From Neurospora tetraspora (Eukaryota; Ascomycota; Sordariomycetes; Sordariales; Sordariaceae): 64,000 nt of DNA. Every line of letters begins with the position of its first letter. Position 1 is the first letter of the stretch. A program made the translations under genes and the position numbers. Below the pieces are notes generated by a model, which worked only from the letters and a program-made list of their open reading frames with translations, ran no database searches and was not told where the DNA came from. Below, in pieces: positions 33,394-45,201 of this stretch. The stretch covers positions 2,513,001-2,577,000 of the forward strand of contig NW_026944385.1 in the NCBI RefSeq assembly GCF_033439725.1. Direction: 5' to 3'.

Positions 33394-34035
33394 TCAACCA
33401 CTAAACGGCCGGCCCACCTTGGACAAAAAGAAGTAGGTCTCCAAGGGTAGGGAAGACGTTGATGTCAAAGTCATTGGTGAGGATGAGGATGCCACCGACG
33501 TGTCTGATGTCGGTAAAGTAGAGGGCCCATTCGGATTCGGGGCTGCACCAGTACCACCCAAGGGAGTGGGAATAATGGTAGGGACAGACCTAGCTGGTGG
33601 AAATGAGCGATGTTCACTCGTTGTCGTAGTTGAAGGGACTGTGACCGTTGTTTCTGCTATGGTCACAGTGATTTCTGGTACAGTGACCGTTAACGTGGGG
33701 TTTGACAGCGTAGAAAGGAGAGAGCCGCCGGACTCCGATGGAACAGTGGACGGGAGAGATGGCATCACAGTCGAAGATAGTAGAAATATGCTAGATGATG
33801 GAGAAAGAGAGCTGATAGAAGACGTCGATGGCAATGAAGTCATGCTAGAGCTCGATTGGTCCCCAACCGGGACTACACCACTTGTGCTCGATGTACTGGT
33901 GGAAGTCCCTCTTGTTGTAGTTCGTGTGATTGTTATGCAAATGGTGGTCGTTGTGCTGCAAGCTGTGACAGTCGTGGTGCAGGGTGTCAAAGAAACCCTT
34001 TCGGGGGGTGCGCCGTTGACAACATCGTTCAGCTG
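33394..34035 (-). other. Open Ser/Thr-rich frame continuing past the TAG of the WSC gene
   Basis: Directly after TAG at 34038-34036 the same frame stays open for 213 codons. It begins QLNDVVNGAPPERVS and then becomes Ser/Thr-rich (TTTVTACSTTTTICITITRT; repeated TVTVPEITVTIAETTVTVPS), ending VGRPFSG. Composition matches a fungal wall-protein stalk and continues the style of the upstream protein, so it was almost certainly part of one coding frame. It could be reached by readthrough or a cryptic intron, or be lost in this allele. Confidence 0.6.
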
Positions 34036-37000
34036 CTAGCCAACGACCGTGTGTGCTTCATCAATCATGGCCTTTGCTCTTGCAACTTCAGATGCAGCCA
34101 TCCTTTGGACTTCATCCATGGCAGCGGAAACAATAGCGCGGACACTGGATGCCATGCCCTCCGCGTCGATGGCTGTGGGATTCGGCTGCTTGTTCTTGAG
34201 GGCCATATTGGTAACGATGGCAACCCTAGAGACTTCTTCCTCGGTGCCAATATCATCATCATTCAAATCATCCTCGTCTGCTGGCCATTCCCATACTGCG
34301 CTTGTCATGGGAACGAGACTTTGCCGAACCGCCCCGGTGAAGTCTGCCATTTCCGTCTGACCTGGACTCAATGTTGGCACTGTAAAGTTCATTTCAGGCC
34401 CCGGAGCCTTAGGAACACGGCCAGTAATACTCCAGATACTCAGAGCGAGGTTTCCGCCACATACAAACTCAGGTTCTCCCTCACAGGGGATGCTGCAGTC
34501 CGACTCTGCAATCCGCCAGGAATCAACCACTTCGTCTCCGCAGAAGCACATGTAGCCGGCTTCTGTACCCGCCAGGCGGTACCCAAGGGTTTTGCAGAAT
34601 GTAATGCAAATCTCCGTCGTCATGCCACCGACCACCGTTGCCGTGATCGATTCATTCTGTAGTGCTCGAACCGTATCATCTTTGTAGCATCCCCCATATT
34701 GCCAACCTGCTGTGGCAGGATGTATGGTTTCGGCTGCAGCGGCAGTTTCAAACACGGTCAAGGATTGTGTTGAAGTAATGGTGATCTCCACGACAGCGCC
34801 TCCAACAGGGGCATTCCCAGAAGTGGCCACTATGAGCGGGTTTCCGGTAACGCTCTCGGGAGCGGTAGTTGGCGACGGGATGCAAAACCACCCGCTAGAG
34901 CAGTGATAGCATGGCCATCCGTACCCGCAGGGAGCTGGCAGCGCGGGAGTGAGAGGCGGTGGACAGAACCATCCATTGACGCAGTCGTCGCATAAGTAAC
35001 CCTGACCAGGACATGGACACGAGCCGGCACCGTTGAGAGGTGACGGTAACGAGGTAACTCCAGAGTTGTCTCCAAATCCGGGAATGCTTTCAGAACCAGA
35101 GGTGCTACCTGAAGAAGAGCCGCTATCATCGGGTAGGCAAGGAAGACCCGTGGGACATGAAGGACACGCAGGCAGAGAGGGGCACGTTAGCATCGAGGTT
35201 CTAGTAGCATTGTTAGCAGAGAAAACGATGGTCGAAGATAGCAGCAGCGCTTACGGTGTGCCACCGAGACAGGTAGCAATGATGCTGAGCTCCACGGATG
35301 TGACCGTAATAGTTTGCGTGCTGATGGAGACAACGGATATCATCTGCCCTGCTCCCCCTCCCTGAGGTGAGAGACTGTTCGAAGCTCCGCGTCTCAAAGT
35401 ACAAGTTGGAACCGAATTATTGCTTGTCCGAAACACAGAGTTGCTGGTTGGCTGCCATGAAACGCTCACGAAGACTGTAGACACAGAAGCTGGGGCATGT
35501 ATTGTTGAAGCAATTGCCGAAGCTGGTGTAGTGATAGGAGCTGTTGAGCTTGATCCCTCAACAAAGGACGTCGCCGTTGGAACAGAGCTGCACGGGACGG
35601 ATACAGCAATCACGGAGCCGCCCACCAACGTCAACCGCGAGCAACTTAAACCAGCAGTCTCCGAAAAGGCTGAACCCGCAGCCACCGTGACTTGACTGAT
35701 CAAACTGTCCACTGGGGTATTCGAAACCATGCTGGCTAACGCCGATGCTATAACGCCAACAACGTCGCCTGCTAACGCAGTGTTTGACGGACCCGCAACG
35801 TTTGAGAGTGACCCCGCAAGTTGAGAAAGGGGTACAGCAGTGGGAAGTGATAAACCAGAGAGCTCCGACAAAAGGCTTGTCGGGATCGAAACTTGAATAG
35901 TCGTTGAAGGGAGGTTGAGGGTAATGACCGGCAATTCTGATGTCAAGGACCTAGCTTCTGACACGACCGCTTGGGTCAAAGATGACACTTCCGAAGCAAG
36001 CAATGCTGTTAAGGACGCAACTTCGGGCACAGGGACCAACAGTTCCGAGCTAAGCATCGATTGTAGGGACTCTAAGAGTGGTAGGGCCGATGGTATGTTC
36101 GTGCTCAACATGGGAATCAGTGGTGTTATCTCCGAAATAAGGGGCGGGATGCTAGCGGTTGGCAGAGGAACACTTGGTATGATGGCGCTCAAGATCGAGG
36201 CGATGTCTGGCGCTGGAAGCGAAGCCGTGGGTACAGACACAGAAACAGAAGCCAGCTCAGATGAGAGCAACTCTGTCAGAGACGCCGGCAGGGGAAGGGA
36301 AGCCATCTCCGACACGATGATTGCTGTGAGAGACTGGAGTTCCGAAATCGGAACCGGAAGCTCTGAGCTGACCATCGACTGGAACGACTGCAAGAGTGGC
36401 AAGACTGACGGCAGGTCTGTACTCAACAGGGGAATCAAGGGCGAAATCTCGGAGATGAGTAGCGGGATGTCAGATGTCGGGACCGGTGCGGTTGGCAAAA
36501 TGGCACTCAAGATTGAAACCACCCCCGGTGTTGGAATCGCGTTGGTTGGTACAGGCAATGAAAGCGGAAGTGACAGTCCTGGGCTTAGGAACGGCAGTTG
36601 GCCTGAAGAGGTCGGACTTGGTACTGGTACAATCGGTGGTAAGGTACCTTCTGCCAACGTTGTGGTGTCCTGCTGTCCTCCAGGCTGAAGAACGCTCTCC
36701 AAGGCTGAGATTAGTGGTACGAGAGAAGCGACATCAGTAGGAAGCGCAGCATTGGGGTTGGCCGCCGCTGTACCGACGTTGGGAAGACTGGTCGTTAGTG
36801 AGCCCAAGACCGTGTTGAGTAACGAGATGAGACCCCCGATGACCGCAGAGTTCGACTCAAGTGCGGGTGCGGCACTACCAGTACTTGTTGTAACCGAAAG
36901 GGTAGTTTGGGCTGGAGGATTGAGCAGTGAAGACAGGATATTGGGACCGATTGTCAGGCCAGGGACACCAAGTCGGTTTGGCTCAGGCTCATGAGGCTCA

Positions 37001-37134
37001 TCGCTCTCGACCTTGCGGTGGACATGCCGGAAGGCCGGGGTTGTTCCTGTCCCCTTGCTGCCCAAGACATCGTTGGAGGCGACGCTGATGGGGAGAAGGA
37101 GGAGGACTGGCAGGTAACGAGCGGCAGCCCGCAT
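34036..37134 (-). CDS. Large secreted WSC-domain cell-wall protein
   Basis: Two exons, 37134-35255 and 35200-34036, give 1014 residues up to the TAG. The ATG at 37134 was chosen because it starts a clear signal peptide, MRAAARYLPVLLLLPISVAS. Residues 201-280 and 307-385 are two copies of a helical Ser/Leu/Pro-rich module (VSILSAILP..IPLLISEISPLIPLLST). After the intron come two small Cys modules, CPGQGYLCDDCVNGWFC and CGYGWPCYHCSSGWFC. A WSC carbohydrate-binding domain follows at roughly 792-886: WQYGGCYKDD, CITFCKTLGYRLAGTEAG, YMCFCGDEV, CSIPCEGEPEFVCGG. WSC domains bind wall glucans or mannans. No GPI signal or membrane helix is visible before the stop. The continuing Ser/Thr-rich frame beyond it is listed separately. 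Confidence 0.8.
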
Positions 37135-37958
37135 GGTAGCCAGGAGACGACTGTGTCTGCTCAAAACAACGGGAGAAGATGGTGGTTGTGTAGGTAGGTA
37201 GTCGATACACTTCCAAAAGGAGAAGGCCAAAGCGGTTCCAAAACTCACAAGTCCAAAATCCGTGGTCCAAAAAAGGGGGGAAAGCGAACGGTGCTCAGCC
37301 TAGCAGAGTATTGGTGATGAAAGAGAACAAGGAGAAGAGTAGAACAACATCACTCGGGGATTTGGGGAGATGATGCTCTTTTGTCAAGCCAGAGAAGCGG
37401 TTGCTCTTTCCCAGTCGACTCCTGAACAACCGCCATCATGAGAAAGAGGCAAGACCGACCCCTTGAGGAACAGTCACGGGTGATGGTACTCCATGGTCAA
37501 GTCTCGAGTCCTTTCCTGCCGCGCTGCCTCTCGGACTGGCCATTTCCAGTATAGTAAGCAAGTGGAAGCTCCAAGCTTGGGATCGTCGTGTATGCGATTT
37601 CTTTGTAAATCGTGTCTGCTGAGCTGTTAGCAACCGCAAATCATACAACATTCCATACTCGTCATTAAGGCAGCTGTCACTAAGGCAGCTGTCCGTAGCA
37701 TGAGCAGCAACAACCCTCGACCGTTTAAAACACATTGTCCCATAACGCTGCCAACCATAACATTCACAATGTTTCGCTCGATCGAATAGGGGCTTTGTTG
37801 TTGGTCATTTCATCAATTTTTGGACTCAGGCCGATCGCGCTAGGTATTTGGGACAGCCTTCATCTAATCCATTCCGGAGCCCATGCAATCAAACAACCAT
37901 AGACGCCCGAAAGAACCCTCCTATCCTCGCCGACTGAGCACCACCCTCAACCAGACAC
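37135..37958. other. Intergenic region
   Basis: About 820 bp between the WSC gene start and the RPS2 3' end. No gene or repeat recognised. Confidence 0.5.
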
Positions 37959-38962
37959 TTAGTTGGAGTAACGCTTGCCGTCACGGAGAGTGTCGGCGAA
38001 CTCCTCAAGAGGAGAGCGGATCAACTTGGTCTCCTTCCACAAGTTGGGGGTAAGGAAGCCGTAGGTGTTGGAAACAGCGGCGAAAGTAGCCTTGAGAGTG
38101 TTCTCAAGGGTCTTGGTAGAGCCGGAAGAGGAGGTGTAAGCATCCTCGATACCGGCGAGCTGGAGAAGACGCTTGACGGCGGGGGAGGCAACGAGGGAGG
38201 TACCGCGGGGAGCGGGGATAAGCTGTGAGGACCGCAGTTAGCACCCATTCCAGCTCCAAAGGTCAAATCTCGGGTATAACTTACGCGGACGGTGACGGAA
38301 CCGCACTTGCCGGACTCCTTGGTGGGGAGGGAGTGGGGGAGACCGAGGTTGGCGCCCCAGTAACCGCGACGGACGGGGATGACGCTGAGCTTGGCGATGA
38401 TGATGGCAGCGCGGATAGCAGTAGCGACTTCCTTGGAGGTCTTGATACCGAGACCGACGTGGCCCTCGGAGTCACCGATGATGACGATGGCCTTGAAGCG
38501 GGTACGCTGACCGGCACGGGTCTGCTTCTGGACGGGCTTGATCTGTAGAGGGAGAAAATGACGATATCAGCATCCCCGTTTCGTAGTTCCTCAAGTCCAA
38601 TGCTTCCGCCCAATTTCGCGAATCCTGCGATTCTCGCTCCTCCTCATCCTCATCCTCCGGGCATCAAAGAATTCGTTGCTGCGCACCTTCATGACCTCAT
38701 CCTTGAGCTTGGGGAGGAAGAAGTCGACGATCTGGTACTCCTTGATGGGGAGAGAGTGGAGGTAGATCTCCTCCATGCTCTTGATCTTGCCGGCCTTCAC
38801 GAGACGGCCGAGCTTGGTGACGGGCTGCCACTCCTTCTCCTCGGACTTGCCGCCGCGACGGCCACGGCCACGTCCACCACGGCCACGGCCGCGGTCACCA
38901 CCACGATCGCCACGGGAAGCGAAGCCGCCGCCACGAGGGCCAGAAGTTCCACGATCAGCCAT
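37959..38962 (-). CDS. Small-subunit ribosomal protein uS5 (RPS2)
   Basis: Three exons, 38962-38687, 38542-38285 and 38222-37959, give 265 residues. The N-terminal RG-rich tail ([17 protein letters not shown] region, residues 18-37) is typical of eukaryotic uS5 and a target of arginine methylation. The S5 domain contains [20 protein letters not shown] and [20 protein letters not shown], then [37 protein letters not shown] and VPVRRGYWG. The C-terminal S5 fold has [18 protein letters not shown] and [20 protein letters not shown]. The protein lies at the mRNA entry channel of the 40S subunit. Intron 1 uses donor GTGCGC, a minor variant. Codon use is strongly biased, as in eEF1B. Confidence 0.97.
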
Positions 38963-40040
38963 TATGTCGGTTTGCCGGTAGGGTATCGGAGACGGAGGGT
39001 CTGTTGCTGGTCGTCGTCGTGGACTGGTTGAGGAGGTCTGGTGGTGTAGGTACTCGACGTTTTTCTCAGGCGCCTGGTGGGGTCCCAGCTTTTCGCTGCG
39101 ATTTCTGGATTTTGCTGGTGCGCTCCGCCTTTGGCACCAACCCTAACGCCCACCTCATTGGATGGCCGCGGGTTTTGGCCCGTTTGGCAGCCGGAAGGTG
39201 GGGTAGATTTGGGGTTGCAGCTGTCAGCCTTGGCATGGGCAACAAGTGTGCACGGACCTTGTCTTTCTCTCAGCCCAACTGCTTGCTGTAGCTACAGGGC
39301 TGGCCGTCGCCGTCAGTCGCGAACTTGCAATCGTGAACCTTGAATGCTGGGCGGTTTCATGATGGGCAATTGAAGCCCCACTGCGAACATGAACTCCATC
39401 CCTCCCCGGCCCGTCCCTCTATCGGCCATCCGGGTTCTCACTCTTATCATTGCCGACGCTTGGAGATGCCAGTATTGGACTCATGACAGCAAATCTTCTA
39501 ACTATGTCGATAGTTGTTAAGGAGTTATTCACTGACGCTTGTAGATTCTGAGTTATCACCCAACATCACCACCTATTTGCAAATGTCCACTGCAGGTTGC
39601 AATATTAAATGGTGAAGTGGAGGTGTTCATCTCGTCGTTGCGACATGTGCCTCCGTCCAGTCCCTGGGTCTCCATAGCCATCCAAGTGGGATGCACACAC
39701 AGTGACCCGATGTACAGCATGCCTCCCAAAAGATTCACACGTTGGAATTAGGGAGGAAAGTGTCGTTTCTGGATGAGTGTCCAGAGGACTATCCGATTTT
39801 CCTATAATACCTAGCTGGGAAAAGGGGGCATCATCAGCTTCCATCAAAACGCCTATGCGCCGGAAACCTAGCCTAAAGTAAAGGATGAACTGAGTACCCA
39901 AGTCGAAGACATGCTCCTGCGCTCCCGATTTGCCCATCGCCATGACCATATCCCTCGCAAGTGGAATCAGTAAACGCCTAGAGACGCCATGGAATGCTTG
40001 CTTGCTTGCTTGCTAACGAAAAAACTTCCAGGTGAGTTCT
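38963..40040. other. Intergenic region between two ribosomal protein genes
   Basis: About 1.1 kb upstream of RPS2 and downstream of eS30. It includes a short CTTG microsatellite near 39991-40012; nothing else recognised. Confidence 0.5.
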
Positions 40041-40363
40041 TTAAGCAGAGGGGTTGGCGTTCATCTTCATCCGATCAAATGTCAGCAAAACTCGGGTCGT
40101 GAAGTAACGTATGAGCGACGGGAGCCCTACCTTGCGCTTGCCGCCAGGACCGGTGACAACGTTGACGAAACGGCGGGTGTAGATTTCGCGCTTGTGAGCA
40201 CGACCCTTGGGGGTCTTGGGCTTCTCCTGGGGCTCAACCTTGGGAGTCTGAGACTTGACCTTGCCTGAAGACGGGTGTGAGTTTTGGGGTTGGAGGCGTG
40301 GCGAAAAGGTATCAAAAACTGCAACTTACCGGCACGAGCAAGGGATCCGTGAACTTTGCCCAT
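40041..40363 (-). CDS. Small-subunit ribosomal protein eS30
   Basis: Three exons, 40363-40330, 40264-40131 and 40064-40041, give 63 residues. Exon 1 encodes [12 protein letters not shown], exon 2 the basic core [20 protein letters not shown] then [20 protein letters not shown], and exon 3 only seven residues (MNANPSA). The [11 protein letters not shown] start and RRFVNVV block are diagnostic. As in other fungi there is no N-terminal ubiquitin-like fusion (animals make eS30 as a FUBI fusion). It binds near the 40S decoding centre. The 24-nt last exon is short enough for automated annotation to miss. Confidence 0.95.
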
Positions 40364-41085
40364 TTTGAATAGTAGTGATGAAGTGTTGGTGAGTGTTTTG
40401 TTTTTCTGTTGTTGACTGTTGAATGGCAGAGGGGCCGAAAAGGAAACAACACCAGAGTCTGTACGAGATGTGAGGAAGGGACTCTGAATGTTATATACCT
40501 GTATCAAGTATTCAGGCATTCACCGATGACTCGTTACCGTCCCGAGACAGGCAGTCGGGGGCCAACCGCTTAACTCCGGGGAAATTGCCAAGAGAATTGC
40601 CCCCTGGCGACAGAAAGAACGCCCTGCAACCAGCGCTAAATGAACGCCCGGTGGGGCCGCAACGTGCAGGGGAAAGCACCTGGGTCTCGACTTCCAACGG
40701 CGAATGGAGGCATCTCTGAACTTGAAGTCAGAATCCCATGTGAAGGACTGACACATGTATGTCAATGTCCGTCATTGTTCAACTTTCTCGTGTATCTCTT
40801 TAAAGGACTTGCTGCGGGCAAGAGGCAACTTCAACCGGCCCGGAGGAACCTTGAAGGCTCGAGACGGAACAGGCAAGTTCGATTAAAGTGTTCACGTGGG
40901 AGCGCGCTCTTTCCGCGACAGAAAAGTCCCTGGCACTCAACACGCTGCTTACGCCCCGCAACGTTAATCGTTCAATTAAACGAAGCGTGACCGCGTAGCA
41001 CATCGCGTCATCTCACCAGATCATATCCACACCAAATCCGCACAGTCACTTGTCCACATTCCTCCAAATTGGAACTGTTGGAGAT
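40364..41085. other. Divergent intergenic region (eS30 / NBS1)
   Basis: A shared 722-bp upstream region. No recognisable motif beyond general promoter-like composition. Confidence 0.5.
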
Positions 41086-44000
41086 ATGTGGCTTCTCGAA
41101 AGTGACGTCTTCAAAGGTGGGTTTGTCCTGTGTGCTGTGCTATATGGATCGGCGGTCGCGTCGACGCGCTGCCATGATGCCATCCATATCAGATCAAGTA
41201 ACTACATGAGAAGACATCGCTGACCTTGAACGAGGAAGCCAGACGGAAGAAAATGGCTGCGACCGGGCAGACAGTACCTTTTTGGTAGGACTGCTGAGAA
41301 CAGTATGACTTCCTGATTCCTCAGTGCGAGCATGACAAACAGCATCTAACCGGTCTCTAGCCGATATTGCTATTTCTGACAAGACAATCTCACGGAAACA
41401 TATCACCATTCATGTCTCCGACGTTGCCAACGGCGATGGTGTAGGTTTTCTCGGGCAAGGAATATTTCAAGTTGCCTAGGCTGATAAAGCTTCTTCAGGG
41501 CAACATAGACGCGCGATCCCAAGTCACCATCAAGGAAATGAATTCCAAAAAGGGCACCCTCTTAAACGGGGCCCAGATTCGCGGACAAACAGTTGTGCTC
41601 ACTGAACCAGTCAATGAGCTCATATTGGGTAATTGCTCGCACCCGCTTCGGTATGTACATCCCTATATGAAGGGATTACCACGGGGCTACGAGACCTAAA
41701 CTTACCGATTTACTTCAGGATCGTATGGCGTCCCATTGTTCTCAGCTTCTCTTTTACCAAAAAAGAAATCGAGGCTGGTTCCTGGCAGGCGCTACGTGAC
41801 AACCTTGAGCAGCTCGACATCAAGTACATAGGTACTTACGAGCATCTCACCACCCACGTGGTTAGCAAGAAACGCAACACATCCAAGACGCTTCAGGCAC
41901 TGGTCAACGGCAAACCCATCGTATCCGACAGTTTTATCACCGCCATCGTAGAGGCTGCCACAGTGCATGATGACGCTGACGAGGGGACGCCCAGTGCATT
42001 GGAGAGCAACTTTGATGAGGCCTGGCCCAACGCCGCTGACTACCTGCCACCTCGCGGCGATGAGCCTACCGAACGACCACCAGCCGATTATGCACCCGAC
42101 GAGCGACGACAAGATGTCTTCGCCGGGTACACATTTGTCTTCTACAACCAGAAGCAACACGAGAACCTTGCGCCCGTCATCCAGTGGGGCAAAGGCAAGG
42201 CTTTCTTCAAAGAAGTAGTGGAAGGCGTCACCGAAGTGGACGACTTTGTCCGCTACGTCAAAGAGGTTGCCGATGAAAAGGGGACCGGGTCGTTCGAGGA
42301 CGGCGGTGACGGGAAAAGAGTCGTTGTTGTGCGACATGCCCCTGGAAAGGGCGACGACGTTGAATGGTGGACCAACTTCTACACGAGCTTTGCCAGACAT
42401 CTTGACCATCGGCCTCCTGACCAGAAGGAGTTTCTCGAGGCCATCCTCGCCTGCGATGTATCTTTGCTACGACGCCTCGAAGAAGACACCCAACCTACCT
42501 CAACCGCAAATCCCACTCAAAAGGCCCAGCCTGAGTCGGAGGATCGCATGCAAGTCGATCAACCCGACAACAGAGAAAATGAAGAGCCTACCCCGGCTCG
42601 GCGACGAGCTCGTGCAGGTGGTAGGAGTCGCTTCAAGGGGTTCGATTTTGATTCCGATGACGATGAAGACGAGTCCATGGCAGACGTTCCTGCTGCCCCA
42701 GCTACAAAGGCAACACAACCAGCCGCGGATGTGCCAGCATCGCAAGACAGCCAAAGTCTCTTCGTCTCACAAAGACAAGAACCCGTCGATGATGATTTCT
42801 CAGAGCAAGAATCACGTCCCACCGCCACCACACGCTCTACCCGTAGCCAGAAGCCAACACGTAAACGAGCGCTATCACCGCTTCCCGAGCACGACGTCTC
42901 AGAGTTACTAGACGCCATCGCACCCACCGCCACGGCCGCCAAAAGAAGGCGCATCGAGGCCGGACAACCCGCTATCCCCGAGCCGACTCCCGAACCAGAA
43001 GAGCCACCAGCCGTCGACGATGACAAAGACGCCGACAAAGTATCCGACTCGCCCAAGGGCAAAGGGAAGAAGGGAGCCAAAGGCAAAGATAAAAAAGCTA
43101 AAAATGGAGACGGCGACGACCCCATCATCGAACTCGCCCGCCAAAAGCGCGAAGAGGCCGAGGCCCTCGCGGCCGCTGAGCGTCAAGCGCTGCTGGACTC
43201 GACCGCTGACGATGATATTGACTATGCTGCCATCCGCCGCCTCCATATCATCGAAGAATTTGAGGTGCGGATGCCGAACCGCGAGGCTCTCGACGATGAG
43301 GAAGAAGAAGAAGACGGCTACGCCGACGCCAGCGGAGGGAGAAGGGGAGGACGCACGCGCGAGCAAGACATTGCAGACGGCAGGTGGGATCCGCGCTGGA
43401 ACGACCGGAAGAACTTTAAGAAGTTCCGTAAGCAGAAGCCGGGTGACAGCGGCGTTGGTAGCGCTGTTGATGAACAGCCGCGACGTCCCCTTATCACTTT
43501 GGAAGAAGTCAAGCCCAAAGAATACGGCATTGGAGATGATTACTGGCTTGAAGATACCGGTAGTAACAGCAGACGCAACAACACGCAGACTCAGACACAG
43601 GCACAGGGAGGACGACAGTCGCAGAGTACCCAAGCTCAGACTGCTGCTGCTGCTGGTGGTGGGACATCACAAAACCCTAACGCCGCCGCCGCCGACAATA
43701 GGTCCCGTGGTCTCCCTACGAGAAGGATGCTCATGGCGGTGTTGGATAGTAGTGATGAAGAATGTGACAACGGAAGCACCGTAATCCCAGAAGACGCACC
43801 ACCACCATACACAGCAACAGCGGCACCGGAACCTCCGCGGTCGCGAGCAGCCAAAACAGCTGAGAGGGCATCGGCTGCCAGGAGAACGCAGCAGACGACG
43901 ACGACGGCGGTGGGCACAACACAATCCGAGGCATCATCTGGATCGGCTGGGACTGGTGCGGGTAGCAAGCATGGTGCTCCGGCGAGTGGGAGGAGCAGCG

Positions 44001-44125
44001 GACAGCCGGCGGCGAAGAGGGCGAGGACGGCGGGAAGCGGGAGGGGGTTCGTGGTTAAGGATAGTGAAGAGGATAGTGATGAGAGCGATGATGGGTTGAA
44101 GTTTAGGTTTGGTAGGAGGAAGTAG
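41086..44125 (+). CDS. NBS1/nibrin-like subunit of the MRE11-RAD50-NBS1 complex
   Basis: Five exons, 41086-41120, 41235-41302, 41361-41440, 41499-41650 and 41719-44125, give 913 residues with the frame closing at every junction. NBS1 recruits MRE11-RAD50 to double-strand breaks and activates the ATM kinase. An N-terminal FHA domain starts MWLLESDVFKG, as in animal NBS1, with LFGRT (phosphothreonine-binding Arg30), ISDKTISRKHITIHV, and KKGTLLNGAQI. It is followed by SHPLRIVWRPIVLSFSF and a BRCT module (DNLEQLDIKYIGTYEHLTTH, VNGKPIVSDSFITAIV). The rest is acidic and disordered, with a predicted coiled, charged MRE11-binding part. The C-terminus ends acidic then basic-aromatic (DSEEDSDESDDGLKFRFGRR), resembling the ATM-recruiting tail. 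Exon 1 needs donor GTTTGT; a nearby GTGGGT would break the frame. Confidence 0.9.
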
Positions 44126-44901
44126 GTCTAGGATGTTGTGGTGCTTACTGGGTTTGGCTGCAGATGTATATATAGACTGGAATTGCAAAGGTTGTTAGAG
44201 GGCAAAGATGAAAATTTGCGAGGGACTGTTATAATGGCCACTTTTGAAATGTTTTTGTTATAATGCAATGTCCCCGGAGATTAATCATGTTACGATATGT
44301 GTCGAACATGACATCTACTTCAAGTTCACGAGTTCCTTGAAATCATCGAAAGAGTGGCCATCGGATACATCAATATAGGGGGTATCAATCAGTTGCTTCC
44401 TCATTGTTACGTACTCTGCTGTTATGTTGCGTGTCTGCTGTGTTTATATGCCTCTGCGTATACTCTGATTTCCCTTCCCCCCTATGCTCCTTTTGCCCAT
44501 ATTGTCTTTTTTTAACACACAACGACGACATGCAAACGTTTTAAAATGGAAATTTCAATGATTTCTTCCCTTCCCAACCGACCAAGTAATAAACCACCGA
44601 GTCCCTGACTCCAGATCCTTTTCTTCGCCGCATGTTTCCTTAAGAATGCCTATTTTGGAAGTAATGGAGAAGCGGGAAAGCAAAAGCTACTTAAAACAGC
44701 CAGAGTGAGCAGGGTGGTGGTTTGCTGGTGGTATGGTGTTACTTGACTCATGATAAAAGAGAGAGATAAATGTTCTTCTGGGTATATCGAGAGCTAGTAT
44801 AACGATACTCGCCGATGTGAATGATGTATAAATAGAAAAAAAAATGTGTGAAGCCAGAGAGAAAAGAGTGGCATTTGTTCCCTGAAATGCCAAATTCAAT
44901 G
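44126..44901. other. Convergent intergenic region
   Basis: 3' flanks of NBS1 and the small two-helix membrane protein gene, AT-richer than the surroundings. No feature recognised. Confidence 0.5.
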
Positions 44902-45165
44902 CTATGATAAAACATTCGGTCCCACAATCGGTCCCGCGAGTAACAGAATAAAAGAGAGTAAAGCCAGGACGTATCCGATATGATATTGATCGCAAATGTG
45001 TGTTAACAACAACCTCCCAACGCCAATGCCCAAAGCAATGCAAATCAGGGACAAATAATAAGTGGAGAGGGCGACGCGCACGGCAGGTCTATTGCTGTTC
45101 TTCTTGGTCATCTTGAGCCGCGCATGTCTTCTTCCCTCTTTGCCTCCCGAGGCATAGTCGGACAT
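44902..45165 (-). CDS. Small two-helix membrane protein, unknown family
   Basis: A single exon of 87 residues. A basic N-terminus (KEGRRHARLKMTKKNSNRPA) precedes two hydrophobic helices: TYYLSLICIALGIGVGRLLL and IGYVLALLSFILLLAGPIVG. The layout suggests a small ER or mitochondrial inner-membrane protein with its N-terminus facing the cytosol or matrix. I cannot assign a family. The start codon lies only 36 nt downstream of the stop of the next gene on the same strand, which is very tight for a fungus. Confidence 0.6.
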   Translation of the reverse strand: MSDYASGGKEGRRHARLKMTKKNSNRPAVRVALSTYYLSLICIALGIGVGRLLLTHICDQYHIGYVLALLSFILLLAGPIVGPNVLS

Positions 45166-45201
45166 CTTCTTGACCGTCTGACCATTGGGAGGTTCGCACC
45201 A

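Noticed and set aside
33500-34039. Plus-strand frame of 179 codons rich in Val and Asp
   Set aside because: Complement of the Ser/Thr-rich stalk frame; composition is fully explained by that.
41792-42409. Minus-strand 205-codon frame
   Set aside because: Antisense to the NBS1 BRCT region; no independent signal.
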